DNA of 64,000 bases from Limenecus sp048360435 (GCA_048360435.1 DBGCOP010000027.1:124001-188000), one strand, 5' to 3'. Counted from the stretch's first letter, positions 25,452 through 33,977 are shown. Program-made: numbers and translations. The notes: a model not told the origin generated them from the sequence alone.

Positions 25452-25480
25452 TCGACACATTTTGAATTTTTTTGTATAAT
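25452..25480 (+). promoter_or_regulatory. Strong promoter of a probably leaderless ogt transcript
   Basis: A -35 TCGACA (25452-25457) and a perfect -10 TATAAT (25475-25480) are 17 bases apart. The expected start site, about 7 bases on, coincides with the ATG at 25487. Confidence 0.65.
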
Positions 25481-25486
25481 TTGATT

Positions 25487-25954
25487 ATGGAAGTAGCATT
25501 TTATAAGTCACCGATAGGTGTTCTAAAAATATTTTCATCAGATATAGCATTACATAAAATTGAGCTGGTTAAGGAACGGAATGATTTTGAGTGTTCTACA
25601 TTTAATTACAGGGTAATAGATCAGCTTGAGGCTTATTTTGATGGAAGACTCCATACTTTTAATATACCTCTGGCTTTAGACAAATGTACAACTTTTCAAA
25701 AACGTGTTTATGATGAACTATTGAAAGTCAGATATGGAAGGACAAAGTCATATAAAGAATTGGCAGAAATGGTAGGTAATCCTAATGCAAGCAGGGCAAT
25801 AGGAAATGCTATGGCAAAAAATCCAATTCCTATAATTATTCCATGCCATAGAATTATTAATTCAAACGGAAAGATTGGAAAATATAGTCTTGGCTTTGAT
25901 GATTCTTCGTCAATTAAATCATTCTTGCTTGACTTTGAAAAACAACATTCATAA
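25487..25954 (+). CDS. ogt: Methylated-DNA-[protein]-cysteine S-methyltransferase (O6-alkylguanine repair)
   Basis: This is a suicide repair protein that takes alkyl groups from O6-alkylguanine onto its own Cys. The active-site motif PCHRII is present with the Cys at residue 120. The DNA-binding helix region around YGRTKSYKELA and the ASRAIGNAMAKNP arginine-finger helix are typical. With the ATG at 25487 the protein has 155 residues, a normal short form. A TTG at 25472 in the same frame lies inside the -10 region, so it is unlikely. No ribosome site precedes the ATG, in keeping with a leaderless message. Confidence 0.92.
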   Translation: MEVAFYKSPIGVLKIFSSDIALHKIELVKERNDFECSTFNYRVIDQLEAYFDGRLHTFNIPLALDKCTTFQKRVYDELLKVRYGRTKSYKELAEMVGNPNASRAIGNAMAKNPIPIIIPCHRIINSNGKIGKYSLGFDDSSSIKSFLLDFEKQHS

Positions 25955-25962
25955 GACAGCTT

Positions 25963-26391
25963 TTATTCTTTAATAATTTCGTTTTCTTCGTCAGCTTTTT
26001 CCAACTTTGATTTTAATGATTTTCTCTTTTTTATTAATTTTGAAGGTTCTTTTGTTGGTTCTGAATCTTCTTCATGTTCTTCAAAAGATGTTTGTGCGGG
26101 TTTTTCTCCATCTTCAAGAAAATTTGAAAGAACACAATTTAGAAGAGTTCGTTGACCTAAGTCAAAGCTTCCGCTAAATGTTATGCTTGCATTTTCAGTA
26201 GGTAAAGTGCTTAAAAATTTGGAAAATTCTTGTACTATATTGCCCAAATCAGATACATTATTAATCTTATTTACTGCTTTTGCTACTTTTTCAATTGATA
26301 TTTTAAATTCACAAAGCTGTTGTTGCGGTTTACTTTGTGTTTTTTTTATTTTTGCTTCTTTTTTACTTCTCAATCTTTCTCGTAGTGACAA
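25963..26391 (-). CDS. Hypothetical charged protein downstream of the CpaE-like ATPase
   Basis: I do not recognise this 142-residue protein. A basic N-terminus (SLRERLRSKKEAKIKK) is followed by a possible small folded domain at about 25-95 and a highly charged, Lys/Glu-rich tail. It lies 13 bp downstream of the CpaE-like ATPase gene and is most likely in one operon with it. It may be a partner of that ATPase, but no homologous pilus-assembly gene is visible nearby. Confidence 0.6.
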   Translation of the reverse strand: MSLRERLRSKKEAKIKKTQSKPQQQLCEFKISIEKVAKAVNKINNVSDLGNIVQEFSKFLSTLPTENASITFSGSFDLGQRTLLNCVLSNFLEDGEKPAQTSFEEHEEDSEPTKEPSKLIKKRKSLKSKLEKADEENEIIKE

Positions 26392-26404
26392 TGTTTTTCT
26401 CCGG

Positions 26405-27598
26405 TTATATATTTATGGTGTTTTTATTGTTATAATTTTTGTTTAATGTTTGTGTGATTAAATAATCAGACAGCTTTGATGCAAATTCTTTATAGTTTAT
26501 TCCTATATTTGATTCTGCATTAATTGCATTAACTGGGACACCTTTATTTATTGCTGACATCATTGTAAGATAGTTGTTTGGAATTTTCCAGTATACTTTT
26601 TGTTTTACTACTTCTTCAATGTCGGATGTTTTAATTTCTTCATTCTCCATATAACGATTGAGAACAAGTTTGATTTTTTCATCTTTATAACCCAGTCTGT
26701 CGAACAATTCCATACATCTTTGTGTGCTTCTTATTGCTGGGAGATTGACTATTGCTATCAAAAGAATCAAATCTGACAAATCGAGAGCAGTGATAGTTTT
26801 TGAATCTATATTTGTTCCAATATCAATAACAATGTATGAAAATGTCTTTTTTAATGCAGTTAATATATTTTTTATTTCCTCTGCCGTTATTTCTTGTGAT
26901 TTGTCAATATTCAAAGGGTCAGCTATAACATAAAGACTTGTGTTTTTGTATCTAGAGAGTGATTTCAATAGCTCTGATTCATCGAGGTTTTGTATATTTT
27001 TTGCTATATAATCCATAGCAAAGGCAGGAGTCATATCAAGAAAAGTAGCTACATCCCCGAGTTGAAGATTTAGATCGATAAGTGCGACTTTTTCTTTTGA
27101 CATTTGAGCCAATTCAACAGCAAGATTTACCGCTATTGAGGTTTTACCGATTCCTCCTTTATTTGAAAATGTTGAAATAATTTTGCAGGATTCAACAGGT
27201 TCAGTGTTTTCAATTTCTTTAAAAACATTTTTTATTACATCATTGAATTCTGTTTTGACGATTGGTTTAGTTAAAAATTCCTTTGCACCGGCTCTCATTA
27301 CTTTGATTATTGTTTCCGTTGAAGTTTTGTTTGACAATGCAATTATGAAAGCTTCTTTATTATGTTTTTTTATTGTTTTGATAAACTCAATAGATTTTTC
27401 AATTTCATCTGATGCATCGACAAATATTATGCACTTTTCTGTTGTGGGGATATTTTCAAGAGCCTGTTCGTAATTGAAAAATTCTTTTATCTGAATATTT
27501 TTAACAGCAGTATCTTCTGCTTCAGAAAGATAGTTTTTTATGATATTTCTGGAATTTTCTTCTTTTTCTATGATGATAATCTGTGTGTTTGCAGTCAT
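26405..27598 (-). CDS. CpaE/TadZ-like protein: receiver-like domain plus MinD/ParA ATPase
   Basis: Residues 1-125 form a response-regulator-like domain (MRAGAKEFLTKPI at the end is the usual receiver ending). A MinD/ParA ATPase domain follows, with the deviant Walker A FSNKGGIGKTS near residues 143-153 and the ALIDLNLQLGD switch region near 172-182. This two-part build is that of CpaE/TadZ proteins, which place type IVc (Tad) pili at cell sites. No other tad/cpa gene is in the window, so its cargo is unknown. It is first in a two-gene unit with the charged protein 13 bp downstream. The length is 397 residues. Confidence 0.8.
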   Translation of the reverse strand: MTANTQIIIIEKEENSRNIIKNYLSEAEDTAVKNIQIKEFFNYEQALENIPTTEKCIIFVDASDEIEKSIEFIKTIKKHNKEAFIIALSNKTSTETIIKVMRAGAKEFLTKPIVKTEFNDVIKNVFKEIENTEPVESCKIISTFSNKGGIGKTSIAVNLAVELAQMSKEKVALIDLNLQLGDVATFLDMTPAFAMDYIAKNIQNLDESELLKSLSRYKNTSLYVIADPLNIDKSQEITAEEIKNILTALKKTFSYIVIDIGTNIDSKTITALDLSDLILLIAIVNLPAIRSTQRCMELFDRLGYKDEKIKLVLNRYMENEEIKTSDIEEVVKQKVYWKIPNNYLTMMSAINKGVPVNAINAESNIGINYKEFASKLSDYLITQTLNKNYNNKNTINI

Positions 27599-28034
27599 AA
27601 AAAATATCCTTCTGTTTTTTAAAAAAGCACTTTAATATTAATTTACCAATATTATACAGTAAAAAATATGAAAAATGCATACTATGAAAACAAAAGGATT
27701 ATTTTTTCTCTAGACCCAAATCTCTAATTTAAAAATTTAATATTTGTCTTGATTGTTAGATTCAACACAAATATACACGGGAGCTAATTCATGTAATCCC
27801 ACAATAAAACTTTCTAAAAACTTACAAATAACTTCCTTCAACATTAAAGACTTCCTTTCACACGAAATTTTTTATTTCACCTTCACATATATATAAAAAC
27901 ATTCTGTGAAGAAAAATTGCCAATTTCCTGATACATTTTTAAAAAATGTAATAAACATAATATCAAATAATTTTGTCTTTTGCAAGGAATAAAGATTATA
28001 TACAAAAGTATAGTAAAGAAACAGTATTAAGTTC
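27599..28034. other. Long intergenic region between the CpaE-like operon and hppA
   Basis: This AT-rich region holds the upstream sequences of both divergent units. Apart from one short candidate reading frame on the minus strand (27737-27844) and the hppA promoter just beyond it, I see no gene, RNA or repeat. Confidence 0.5.
27737..27844 (-). CDS. Candidate 35-residue small protein
   Basis: A short frame starts with ATG at 27844 after an AAAGGAAG ribosome site about 7 bases away, and it stops with TAA at 27737. The protein has a hydrophobic middle (FIVGLHELAPVYICV) with two Cys. It lies upstream of the CpaE-like gene on the same strand, so it could be a small protein or a leader peptide. 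The only evidence is the ribosome site and the open frame. Confidence 0.35.
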   Translation of the reverse strand: MLKEVICKFLESFIVGLHELAPVYICVESNNQDKY

Positions 28035-28062
28035 TTGCGTATAACTGTATTTCGTGTACAAT
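28035..28062 (+). promoter_or_regulatory. Promoter of hppA
   Basis: A -35 TTGCGT (28035-28040) and a -10 TACAAT (28057-28062) are 16 bases apart, leaving a leader of about 50 bases before the ATG at 28118. The leader contains a short GTCCT/AGGAC hairpin near the ribosome site. Confidence 0.5.
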
Positions 28063-28117
28063 TGGGGTATGTGTAGAAAATGGTCCTTTTGATGGAAGAG
28101 GACAAGGGAGAAAAAAG

Positions 28118-30553
28118 ATGGCTAACTTAAAATGGTCTGGTTTGCTAAAAGGCGGTGTTTTATCTGCATTCGCTACTCTTTTAGCTGCCAACTCTGCATT
28201 TGCAGGGGAAGCCGATTTGGTTGTACCGAATCTGGCTAAAGACCCTAACAGCTTTAACCTGCTGTTGTTGGGTATTGGTATTTCTATCTTAGGCTTAATT
28301 TTTGGCTTAATTGAATTTATTAAAGTCAGAAATTACAAAGTTCATTCAGCAATGGCTGAAATTGGGAATACTATTTTTGAAACTTGCAAAACTTACCTTA
28401 TTCAACAAGGTAAATTCTTGCTTGCATTAGAAATACTGATTGGCTGCTGTATTGCTTTTTACTTTGGCGGTTTGCAGCACATGGGCTTTAAAGGAGTTGC
28501 TTTAATTCTTTTGTGGTCTGTAATCGGTATTCTTGGTTCTTACGGTGTTGCATGGTTTGGTATCAGAATGAATACTCTTGCAAATGCCAGAACTGCTTTT
28601 GCTTCTCTTGAAGCAAAACCTTTAAAAGTTTTGAACATTCCTTTAAAAGCAGGTATGAGCATTGGTGTATTGCTCGTTAGTGTTGAGCTTATAATGATGC
28701 TTGTAATTCTGTTGTTTGTTCCTGGACATCTTGCAGGCGCATGTTTTATCGGGTTTGCTATCGGTGAGTCTTTAGGTGCATCTGCTCTTCGTGTAGCGGG
28801 CGGTATCTTTACAAAAATTGCCGATATCGGTTCGGACTTGATGAAAATTCAATTCAAAATCAAAGAAGATGATCCTAGAAACCCCGGTGTTATTGCGGAT
28901 TGTACAGGTGACAACGCAGGCGATTCTATCGGACCGACAGCTGACGGGTTTGAAACTTATGGTGTAACAGGGGTTGCTCTTGTTTCATTTATTCTTCTGG
29001 GTGTATTCCCCGAATATCAAATCCCTCTGTTGACTTGGATCTTTACTATGAGATTCTTAATGATTGTTACTTCAGTTGTTGCATACTGGATTAACACAGG
29101 CTTAACTCAAGCACTTTTTGGAAAATCAGAGAAACTTGATTTTGAAAAACCATTAACTAACCTTGTTTGGTTGACTTCAATCCTTTCAATAATCATGACA
29201 TTCGGTGTCAGCAAATGGTTATTGGGTAGCTTGGGTGGAAACCTCTGGTTAGTATTAGCAGGTATCATTTCATGTGGTACTTTGGGTGCTGCGTTGATTC
29301 CTGAATTTACTAAAATCTTTACAAGCCCTAATGCTATTCACACAAAAGAAGTTGTTACAGCTTCACGTGAAGGCGGTTCTTCATTAACAATCCTTTCTGG
29401 TATTGTTTCCGGTAACTTCTCAGGTTTCTGGATTGGTATGGTAATTGTATTCCTTATGGGACTTGCTTATTACTTCAGCACAATGATTCCTGATATCGTA
29501 ATGATTTATGCTTCAGTATTTGCTTTCGGTCTGGTTGCATTCGGCTTTTTGGGAATGGGACCTGTTACGATTGCTGTTGACAGTTATGGTCCAGTTACTG
29601 ATAACGCACAATCTGTTTACGAGTTATCTCTTATTGAAGAACGCGAAGGCGTTGCAGAAGAAATTGAAAGAGACTTTGGTTTCAAACCTAACTTTGAAGT
29701 TGCTAAAGCACAACTTGAAGAAAACGATGGTGCAGGTAATACTTTCAAAGCTACATCAAAACCGGTTCTTATCGGTACAGCTGTTGTAGGTGCTACTACA
29801 ATGATTTTCTCTTTGATTCTTGTAATCAAAAACACATTGGGAATTGAGCCTGAAGCTGTATTAAACCTTCTTAACCCATACACAATTCTCGGCTTGCTAG
29901 CCGGTGGTGCGGTAATTTACTGGTTCTCAGGTGCATCTATGCAGGCTGTTACAACCGGTGCTTACAGAGCTGTTGAATACATTAAAAAACATATCAAAAT
30001 TGATGATGAAAGTGTTAAAACAGCTAATGTTGCAAATTCAAAAGAAGTTGTTAAAATCTGTACTCAATATGCACAAAAAGGTATGGTTAACATCTTCATT
30101 GCTTTGTTTGCATTTGCTTTAGCATTTGCTTGTCTTTCAGCTCCGGCTTGCAAAACAGTTGCACCTGTTGCATTCTTTGTAAGCTATTTGATTGCGATTG
30201 CAATTTTCGGTCTTTTCCAGGCTGTATTTATGGCAAACGCTGGCGGATGCTGGGATAACGCTAAGAAAATCGTTGAATGTGATCTTTGTGAAAAGGGAAC
30301 ACCTTTGCATGATGCAACTGTTGTTGGTGATACAGTTGGTGATCCGTTCAAGGATACTTCTTCAGTAGCTATGAACCCGATTATCAAGTTCACAACTTTA
30401 TTCGGTTTATTGGCTATGGAAATCTCTATCAATGAATCATTCAGACATATTGCACCTATTGCAGGCTGGATATTCTTAGTGATTGCCCTGATATTTGTAT
30501 GGAGATCATTCTATGCGATGAGAATTCCTGAAAAAGCTCAAGATGAAGAGTAA
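28118..30553 (+). CDS. hppA: Membrane H+-translocating pyrophosphatase, predicted K+-independent
   Basis: This enzyme splits pyrophosphate and pumps protons out, saving energy in anaerobes. Many membrane segments and the family motifs are present: DDPRNPGVIADCTGDNAGD near residues 248-266, GPVTDNAQ near 490, and the C-terminal DATVVGDTVGDPFKDT. At the position that decides potassium need, the motif reads GNTFKA with Lys at 544; in characterised enzymes Lys here goes with K+-independent proton pumping. The length of 811 residues is at the upper end, because of an N-terminal signal-like segment ending AFAGEAD and some longer loops. It is monocistronic, with GGGAGA upstream and a terminator after it. 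Confidence 0.93.
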   Translation: MANLKWSGLLKGGVLSAFATLLAANSAFAGEADLVVPNLAKDPNSFNLLLLGIGISILGLIFGLIEFIKVRNYKVHSAMAEIGNTIFETCKTYLIQQGKFLLALEILIGCCIAFYFGGLQHMGFKGVALILLWSVIGILGSYGVAWFGIRMNTLANARTAFASLEAKPLKVLNIPLKAGMSIGVLLVSVELIMMLVILLFVPGHLAGACFIGFAIGESLGASALRVAGGIFTKIADIGSDLMKIQFKIKEDDPRNPGVIADCTGDNAGDSIGPTADGFETYGVTGVALVSFILLGVFPEYQIPLLTWIFTMRFLMIVTSVVAYWINTGLTQALFGKSEKLDFEKPLTNLVWLTSILSIIMTFGVSKWLLGSLGGNLWLVLAGIISCGTLGAALIPEFTKIFTSPNAIHTKEVVTASREGGSSLTILSGIVSGNFSGFWIGMVIVFLMGLAYYFSTMIPDIVMIYASVFAFGLVAFGFLGMGPVTIAVDSYGPVTDNAQSVYELSLIEEREGVAEEIERDFGFKPNFEVAKAQLEENDGAGNTFKATSKPVLIGTAVVGATTMIFSLILVIKNTLGIEPEAVLNLLNPYTILGLLAGGAVIYWFSGASMQAVTTGAYRAVEYIKKHIKIDDESVKTANVANSKEVVKICTQYAQKGMVNIFIALFAFALAFACLSAPACKTVAPVAFFVSYLIAIAIFGLFQAVFMANAGGCWDNAKKIVECDLCEKGTPLHDATVVGDTVGDPFKDTSSVAMNPIIKFTTLFGLLAMEISINESFRHIAPIAGWIFLVIALIFVWRSFYAMRIPEKAQDEE

Positions 30554-30571
30554 TTAAGGAATAAATAAAGG

Positions 30572-30610
30572 AAACTCCGCTTAATTCTTTGATTAAGCGG
30601 AGTTTTTTTA
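30572..30610 (+). terminator. Terminator of hppA
   Basis: The stem AAACTCCGCTTAAT pairs with ATTAAGCGGAGTTT around a 6-base loop, followed by a T-run. Confidence 0.92.
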
Positions 30611-30623
30611 TGAAATTAGGCTA

Positions 30624-31076
30624 TTAGCCTTTGATTTTTTGAATATCAGTTAATGTTTCACTAATATTTTCTTCGTTGTCACCAAACTTTCCTGAATTTT
30701 CGATAAGAGAAATTATTTTTGCTTTTTTTTCATCTTCCTTGTCTAATTCTTTCATTTCTTCAATAAAATCTTTTTCTTTTTTTGCATTTTTACTATTTAA
30801 TATGAATGTTTCAGCTTCTTTGATTTTAAGGATGTTGAACAGTTTCAGAAGATTTTCTAAAGTGTATTCACCATTTTTTTTGTTGATTGTTAAGTTAAGA
30901 TGTTTTGCGCTGGGTTTTCCGTTTTTATACATTATAAATACATCAGCATAGGTATCTTTATCCTGTAATATTTTGACCGAATGTTTTGTATCTTGAAATG
31001 TCTTTTTTTCAAATTCTGTTTCTAAATCCGGATTGTTTAACCCTGTAATTCGTGCTTTAAATGATACTTGATTCAT
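30624..31076 (-). CDS. Uncharacterised soluble protein with N-terminal VSFKA motif
   Basis: I do not recognise this 150-residue protein. It begins MNQVSFKARITGL, then has an alpha/beta region to about residue 85 (KILQDKDTYADVFIMYKNGK) and a charged helical tail. There is no signal peptide or membrane segment. GGAGAG precedes the ATG. It is a single gene convergent with hppA. A similar short VSF/ISF start occurs in other unassigned proteins of this window, which may be a lineage habit. Confidence 0.65.
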   Translation of the reverse strand: MNQVSFKARITGLNNPDLETEFEKKTFQDTKHSVKILQDKDTYADVFIMYKNGKPSAKHLNLTINKKNGEYTLENLLKLFNILKIKEAETFILNSKNAKKEKDFIEEMKELDKEDEKKAKIISLIENSGKFGDNEENISETLTDIQKIKG

Positions 31077-31214
31077 TATTCTCTCCTTGAACTAGTGTGT
31101 TTGGTATAAACCCACTAAAAGAAAAGTTTGTTATTTTAGTTATCATTTGTAACGAAATATTAAAAAAAAGAACAACAAAGTTATAAAATTTTTACAAAAG
31201 GGAACATATATAAT

Positions 31215-31308
31215 AGAGGAAATAAAAAAGTTTTAAAAGATTCTCTCTCTCTAATTCCTCTCTCTAATATGTGGTAAAGTTTAACCGGCGTAAGTCGGTT
31301 TTTTTTTT
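31215..31308 (+). ncRNA. Candidate small RNA ending in an orphan terminator
   Basis: A plus-strand terminator at 31283-31308 has no plus-strand gene before it, because hppA already ended at 30553 with its own terminator. Upstream, a TATAAT lies at 31209-31214. The roughly 94 bases between hold no start codon leading to a useful frame. They contain two CT-rich tracts, and AGAGGAA (31215-31221) is complementary to TTCCTCT (31255-31261). A good -35 was not found, so the start is tentative. Confidence 0.5.
31283..31308 (+). terminator. Orphan plus-strand terminator
   Basis: AACCGGC (31283-31289) pairs with GTCGGTT (31294-31300), with one G-T pair, around a GTAA tetraloop, followed by eight T. 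The T-run is on the plus strand only, so it does not serve the minus-strand gene whose stop overlaps it. Confidence 0.8.
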
Positions 31309-32302
31309 ATAAATTATTAATTATTGCCTGAGTATATTCAGTTGTTGTTGATGTTCCGCCCAAATCAGCCGTAAGCGTATTGCCTTCTTCAATAACTTTG
31401 TAGAGAGCTTTTTCTATTTTGTCAGCCGGCTCATTTGCTCCTATGTGCTTAAGCATGTTAATTGCACAAATTAATAACGCAGTAGGATTCGCTTTGTTTT
31501 GTCCTTTTATGTCAGGAGCAGAACCGTGAACCGGTTCAAAAACGGCACAATCTGTTCCGATATTTGCTCCTTGCGCTACTCCGAGTCCTCCTATGAGACC
31601 TGCTGTTAAGTCTGAAACTATATCTCCATATAGGTTGGGTAATACAAGGACATCAAATTTTTGAGGATTTTGTACAAGTTGCATACAAAGATTATCAACA
31701 AGAATTTCTTTGTATTCTATATCAGGGTAGTTTTTTGATACATTTCGTACACATTCCAAAAAAAGCCCGTCAGAAAATTTACAGATATTTGCTTTTGTTA
31801 CTGCCCATACAGTGTGTCTTTTGTTTTTAACTGCATATTCGAAAGCGTATTTTGCAATTCTTTCCGATGCTTTTCTGGTAATAATTTTTATTGATTCTGC
31901 TGTGTCTTCATCTATCTTTCTTTCTATACCTGCATATAGATCCTCTGTATTTTCTCTGACAACAATAATGTCAACATTTTCAAATGGTGTTTTTATTCCT
32001 CTAATATTTTTGCAGGGTCTGAGGTTTGCATATAAGTCGAGTTCTTTTCTCAGCGCAACATTTACACTTCTGAATCCTTTGCCTATTGGAGTTGTAACAG
32101 GTGCTTTCAGAGCAACCTTATTTTTTTTTATTGAGTCAATTACTCTTTGAGGAAGAGGAGATCCTTCTTTTTCTGCGACATCTGCTCCGGCATTTTGAAT
32201 ATCCCATTCTATTTTTGCTCCTGCTTTTTTGATGATTTTCATTACTGAATTTGAAATTTCTGGGCCTATTCCATCTCCCGGTATTAGTGTAACAACTGTC
32301 AT
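31307..32302 (-). CDS. Isocitrate dehydrogenase, NAD-type (isocitrate/isopropylmalate dehydrogenase family)
   Basis: This 331-residue enzyme oxidises a 2-hydroxy acid and releases CO2. The segment SVNVALRKELDLYANLRP has the S-x-N pattern that favours isocitrate over isopropylmalate as substrate. The later HGSAPDIKGQNKANPTA carries Asp at the position linked to NAD rather than NADP use. The metal-binding YGDIVSDL is present. Isocitrate dehydrogenase making 2-oxoglutarate for glutamate synthesis is the best call; homoisocitrate dehydrogenase is a lesser option. It starts at the stop of pncC (TAATG overlap) and is translated with it. Confidence 0.82.
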   Translation of the reverse strand: MTVVTLIPGDGIGPEISNSVMKIIKKAGAKIEWDIQNAGADVAEKEGSPLPQRVIDSIKKNKVALKAPVTTPIGKGFRSVNVALRKELDLYANLRPCKNIRGIKTPFENVDIIVVRENTEDLYAGIERKIDEDTAESIKIITRKASERIAKYAFEYAVKNKRHTVWAVTKANICKFSDGLFLECVRNVSKNYPDIEYKEILVDNLCMQLVQNPQKFDVLVLPNLYGDIVSDLTAGLIGGLGVAQGANIGTDCAVFEPVHGSAPDIKGQNKANPTALLICAINMLKHIGANEPADKIEKALYKVIEEGNTLTADLGGTSTTTEYTQAIINNL

Positions 32303-32823
32303 TATTCATTCTCCTTCAAAAACTCTTTTAACAGACGTGCAGCCTGTTTTGCAAATAGGTATTTTATTAAAAGTCTGGGATAACAAGGGTTTACATTATA
32401 TTTTGAAATTTTTACAGAACCTTTTTTACCTACTCCAATGAATACAAGTCCTACCGGTTTTTCTTTTGTTCCTCCTGTTGGACCAGCTATTCCTGTTGTT
32501 GCCAGAGCATAGTCTGTTTCTGTATTTTTTAAAAGTCCATTAACCATTTCACCGGCTGTCTGGCTGCTCACTGCTCCATAAGTATTAAGTGTTTGTTCAT
32601 TTACACCCAGATATTTAATTTTGGCTTCATTTGCATAAGTAACAAAGTTAGCTTTTATGTATGAAGAACTACCTGAAACATCTGTCATCAAAGAGCTTAA
32701 TAATCCACCTGTGCAGGATTCAGCTATTGAAAGAGTTTTGTTCTTTTTTATTAAAAATTTTCCTGCTTCTGTTTCATTTTTTGTATCAAACAGTAATTTA
32801 ATTAATTTTAGATGTACAAACAT
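32302..32823 (-). CDS. pncC: Nicotinamide-nucleotide amidohydrolase PncC (CinA C-terminal domain)
   Basis: This is a stand-alone CinA C-terminal domain, which deamidates nicotinamide mononucleotide to recycle NAD pieces. The family motifs are TLSIAESCTGGLLSSLMTDVSGSS near residue 30 and ALATTGIAGPTGGTKEKPVGLVFIG near 107. The length of 173 residues is normal for the single-domain form, with about 10 extra residues at the N-terminus. The stop overlaps the start of the isocitrate dehydrogenase gene by one base. Confidence 0.9.
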   Translation of the reverse strand: MFVHLKLIKLLFDTKNETEAGKFLIKKNKTLSIAESCTGGLLSSLMTDVSGSSSYIKANFVTYANEAKIKYLGVNEQTLNTYGAVSSQTAGEMVNGLLKNTETDYALATTGIAGPTGGTKEKPVGLVFIGVGKKGSVKISKYNVNPCYPRLLIKYLFAKQAARLLKEFLKENE

Positions 32824-32837
32824 TTCTTATCCAAAAC

Positions 32838-33527
32838 TTAGTGTAAAGGTATATCTATTGGTTGTGTCAGCATTACATTGATATTTTTACCTTGAGGTAA
32901 TGTAACATCATTGCCTTTTCTAAATAAATCAGCTACATCCATTCCTATATAATAGGCTCCACCACCTATTACACCGCCTATTGCTCCTATTGGTACACAA
33001 AGATATTGCATATTATCACCTGTGCCTTTACCCCATTTTATTGTGTTATTAAAAATTTCTTTTGTATTTTTCCAATTTCTCTGTAATGCATAACCATAGT
33101 TTCCATTTTGATAAATGCCGCCGTCCAGAGTAATTTCTGCGTAGTTATAAAGACCGGCATTGATAGGAATTTGTCTTCCTGTTGGTGTAACAACATGGTC
33201 AAAGTTTAAATATAATACAGCACTTCTTGAAAGTCTTTTTGACGGTGTGATTTTACTGATTGTTCCTCTAATAATGGAGCCGGCGGGAAGTGCGATTTTT
33301 CCGTTCACTATTTTATCTTCTTTCAGCATTGCTGAAAATTCATCCCCAACATTCCCTATTTTGGTTGATACAGGGTCGATGAATTCAAGACACATAGTTG
33401 TTCCTGCCGGAATGCTTATTGCTTGAATATCAGCTTTCATTGTTCTTCCTGATGCTGCCTCAGCTGTAATATTAAAGCTCAAAGCCAAACCCGCAAAAAG
33501 TAAACCAAGCGTAATATATTTGTTCAT
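32838..33527 (-). CDS. Exported protein with glycine-zipper segment, uncharacterised
   Basis: A signal peptide covers residues 1-24 (cleavage near ITAEAAS). The mature part has an IPAGTTMCLEF strand, an LPAGSIIRGTISKI repeat-like strand pair and later a PIGAIGGVIGGGAYYIG glycine-zipper segment that could sit in a membrane. The IPAG...LPAG pattern is common in beta-rich envelope proteins. I cannot name the family. It is 229 residues long and precedes pncC by 14 bp on the same strand, so it may be the first gene of a unit with pncC and the dehydrogenase. A GAGGAG-type site is upstream. Confidence 0.7.
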   Translation of the reverse strand: MNKYITLGLLFAGLALSFNITAEAASGRTMKADIQAISIPAGTTMCLEFIDPVSTKIGNVGDEFSAMLKEDKIVNGKIALPAGSIIRGTISKITPSKRLSRSAVLYLNFDHVVTPTGRQIPINAGLYNYAEITLDGGIYQNGNYGYALQRNWKNTKEIFNNTIKWGKGTGDNMQYLCVPIGAIGGVIGGGAYYIGMDVADLFRKGNDVTLPQGKNINVMLTQPIDIPLH

Positions 33528-33582
33528 GTCAATCTCCTCTCATATAAATTTATTGTAGATATTGACTGAGAAAAAAGCAATA

Positions 33583-33828
33583 TTATTTTATTTCTTCATA
33601 TAAAGCAGAGGCTTCTTGAATAGATATATTTCCTGTGGGTATTTTTAGTATTTTGACACTGACAGATTTATTAAAGTGTTCTATTCTTATTATATCGCCT
33701 TCTTTTAATTGTTTAGAAGGCTTTGCAGGGTTGCCGTTAACAAATACTCTTCCTTGATCGGAAACATCGTTTGCAACTGTTCTTCTTTTTATCAGTCTTG
33801 ATACTTTTAAAAATTTATCTAATCTCAT
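33583..33828 (-). CDS. rqcP: S4-domain RNA-binding protein RqcP (YabO-like)
   Basis: This 81-residue protein is a single S4 RNA-binding domain with the RqcP/YabO pattern: MRLDKFLKVSRLIKRRTVAN at the N-terminus and DQGRVFVNGNPAKPSKQLKEGD after it. RqcP binds stalled 50S ribosomes and helps RqcH add alanine tails to broken proteins. The similar family HslR binds 50S after heat shock, so that is the main alternative. It is alone on the minus strand between an exported protein and a membrane-protein gene. Confidence 0.85.
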   Translation of the reverse strand: MRLDKFLKVSRLIKRRTVANDVSDQGRVFVNGNPAKPSKQLKEGDIIRIEHFNKSVSVKILKIPTGNISIQEASALYEEIK

Positions 33829-33977
33829 AAGTTTAACCTTTTTTGTTATGCTGATATAAGTTTTTTGTACTATAATAATTTAGAAATTTCTTGTTAATTT
33901 ATTTAACAAAAAATACATGAAATGACAAAAAATAATTTTTAGTGCCATTATGTAATTGAAAAGAAATTGAGACTCTT

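Noticed and set aside
27872..28105. A 77-residue minus-strand frame upstream of hppA
   Set aside because: It overlaps the hppA promoter and leader, lacks a ribosome site, and its content is typical of an AT-rich non-coding region.
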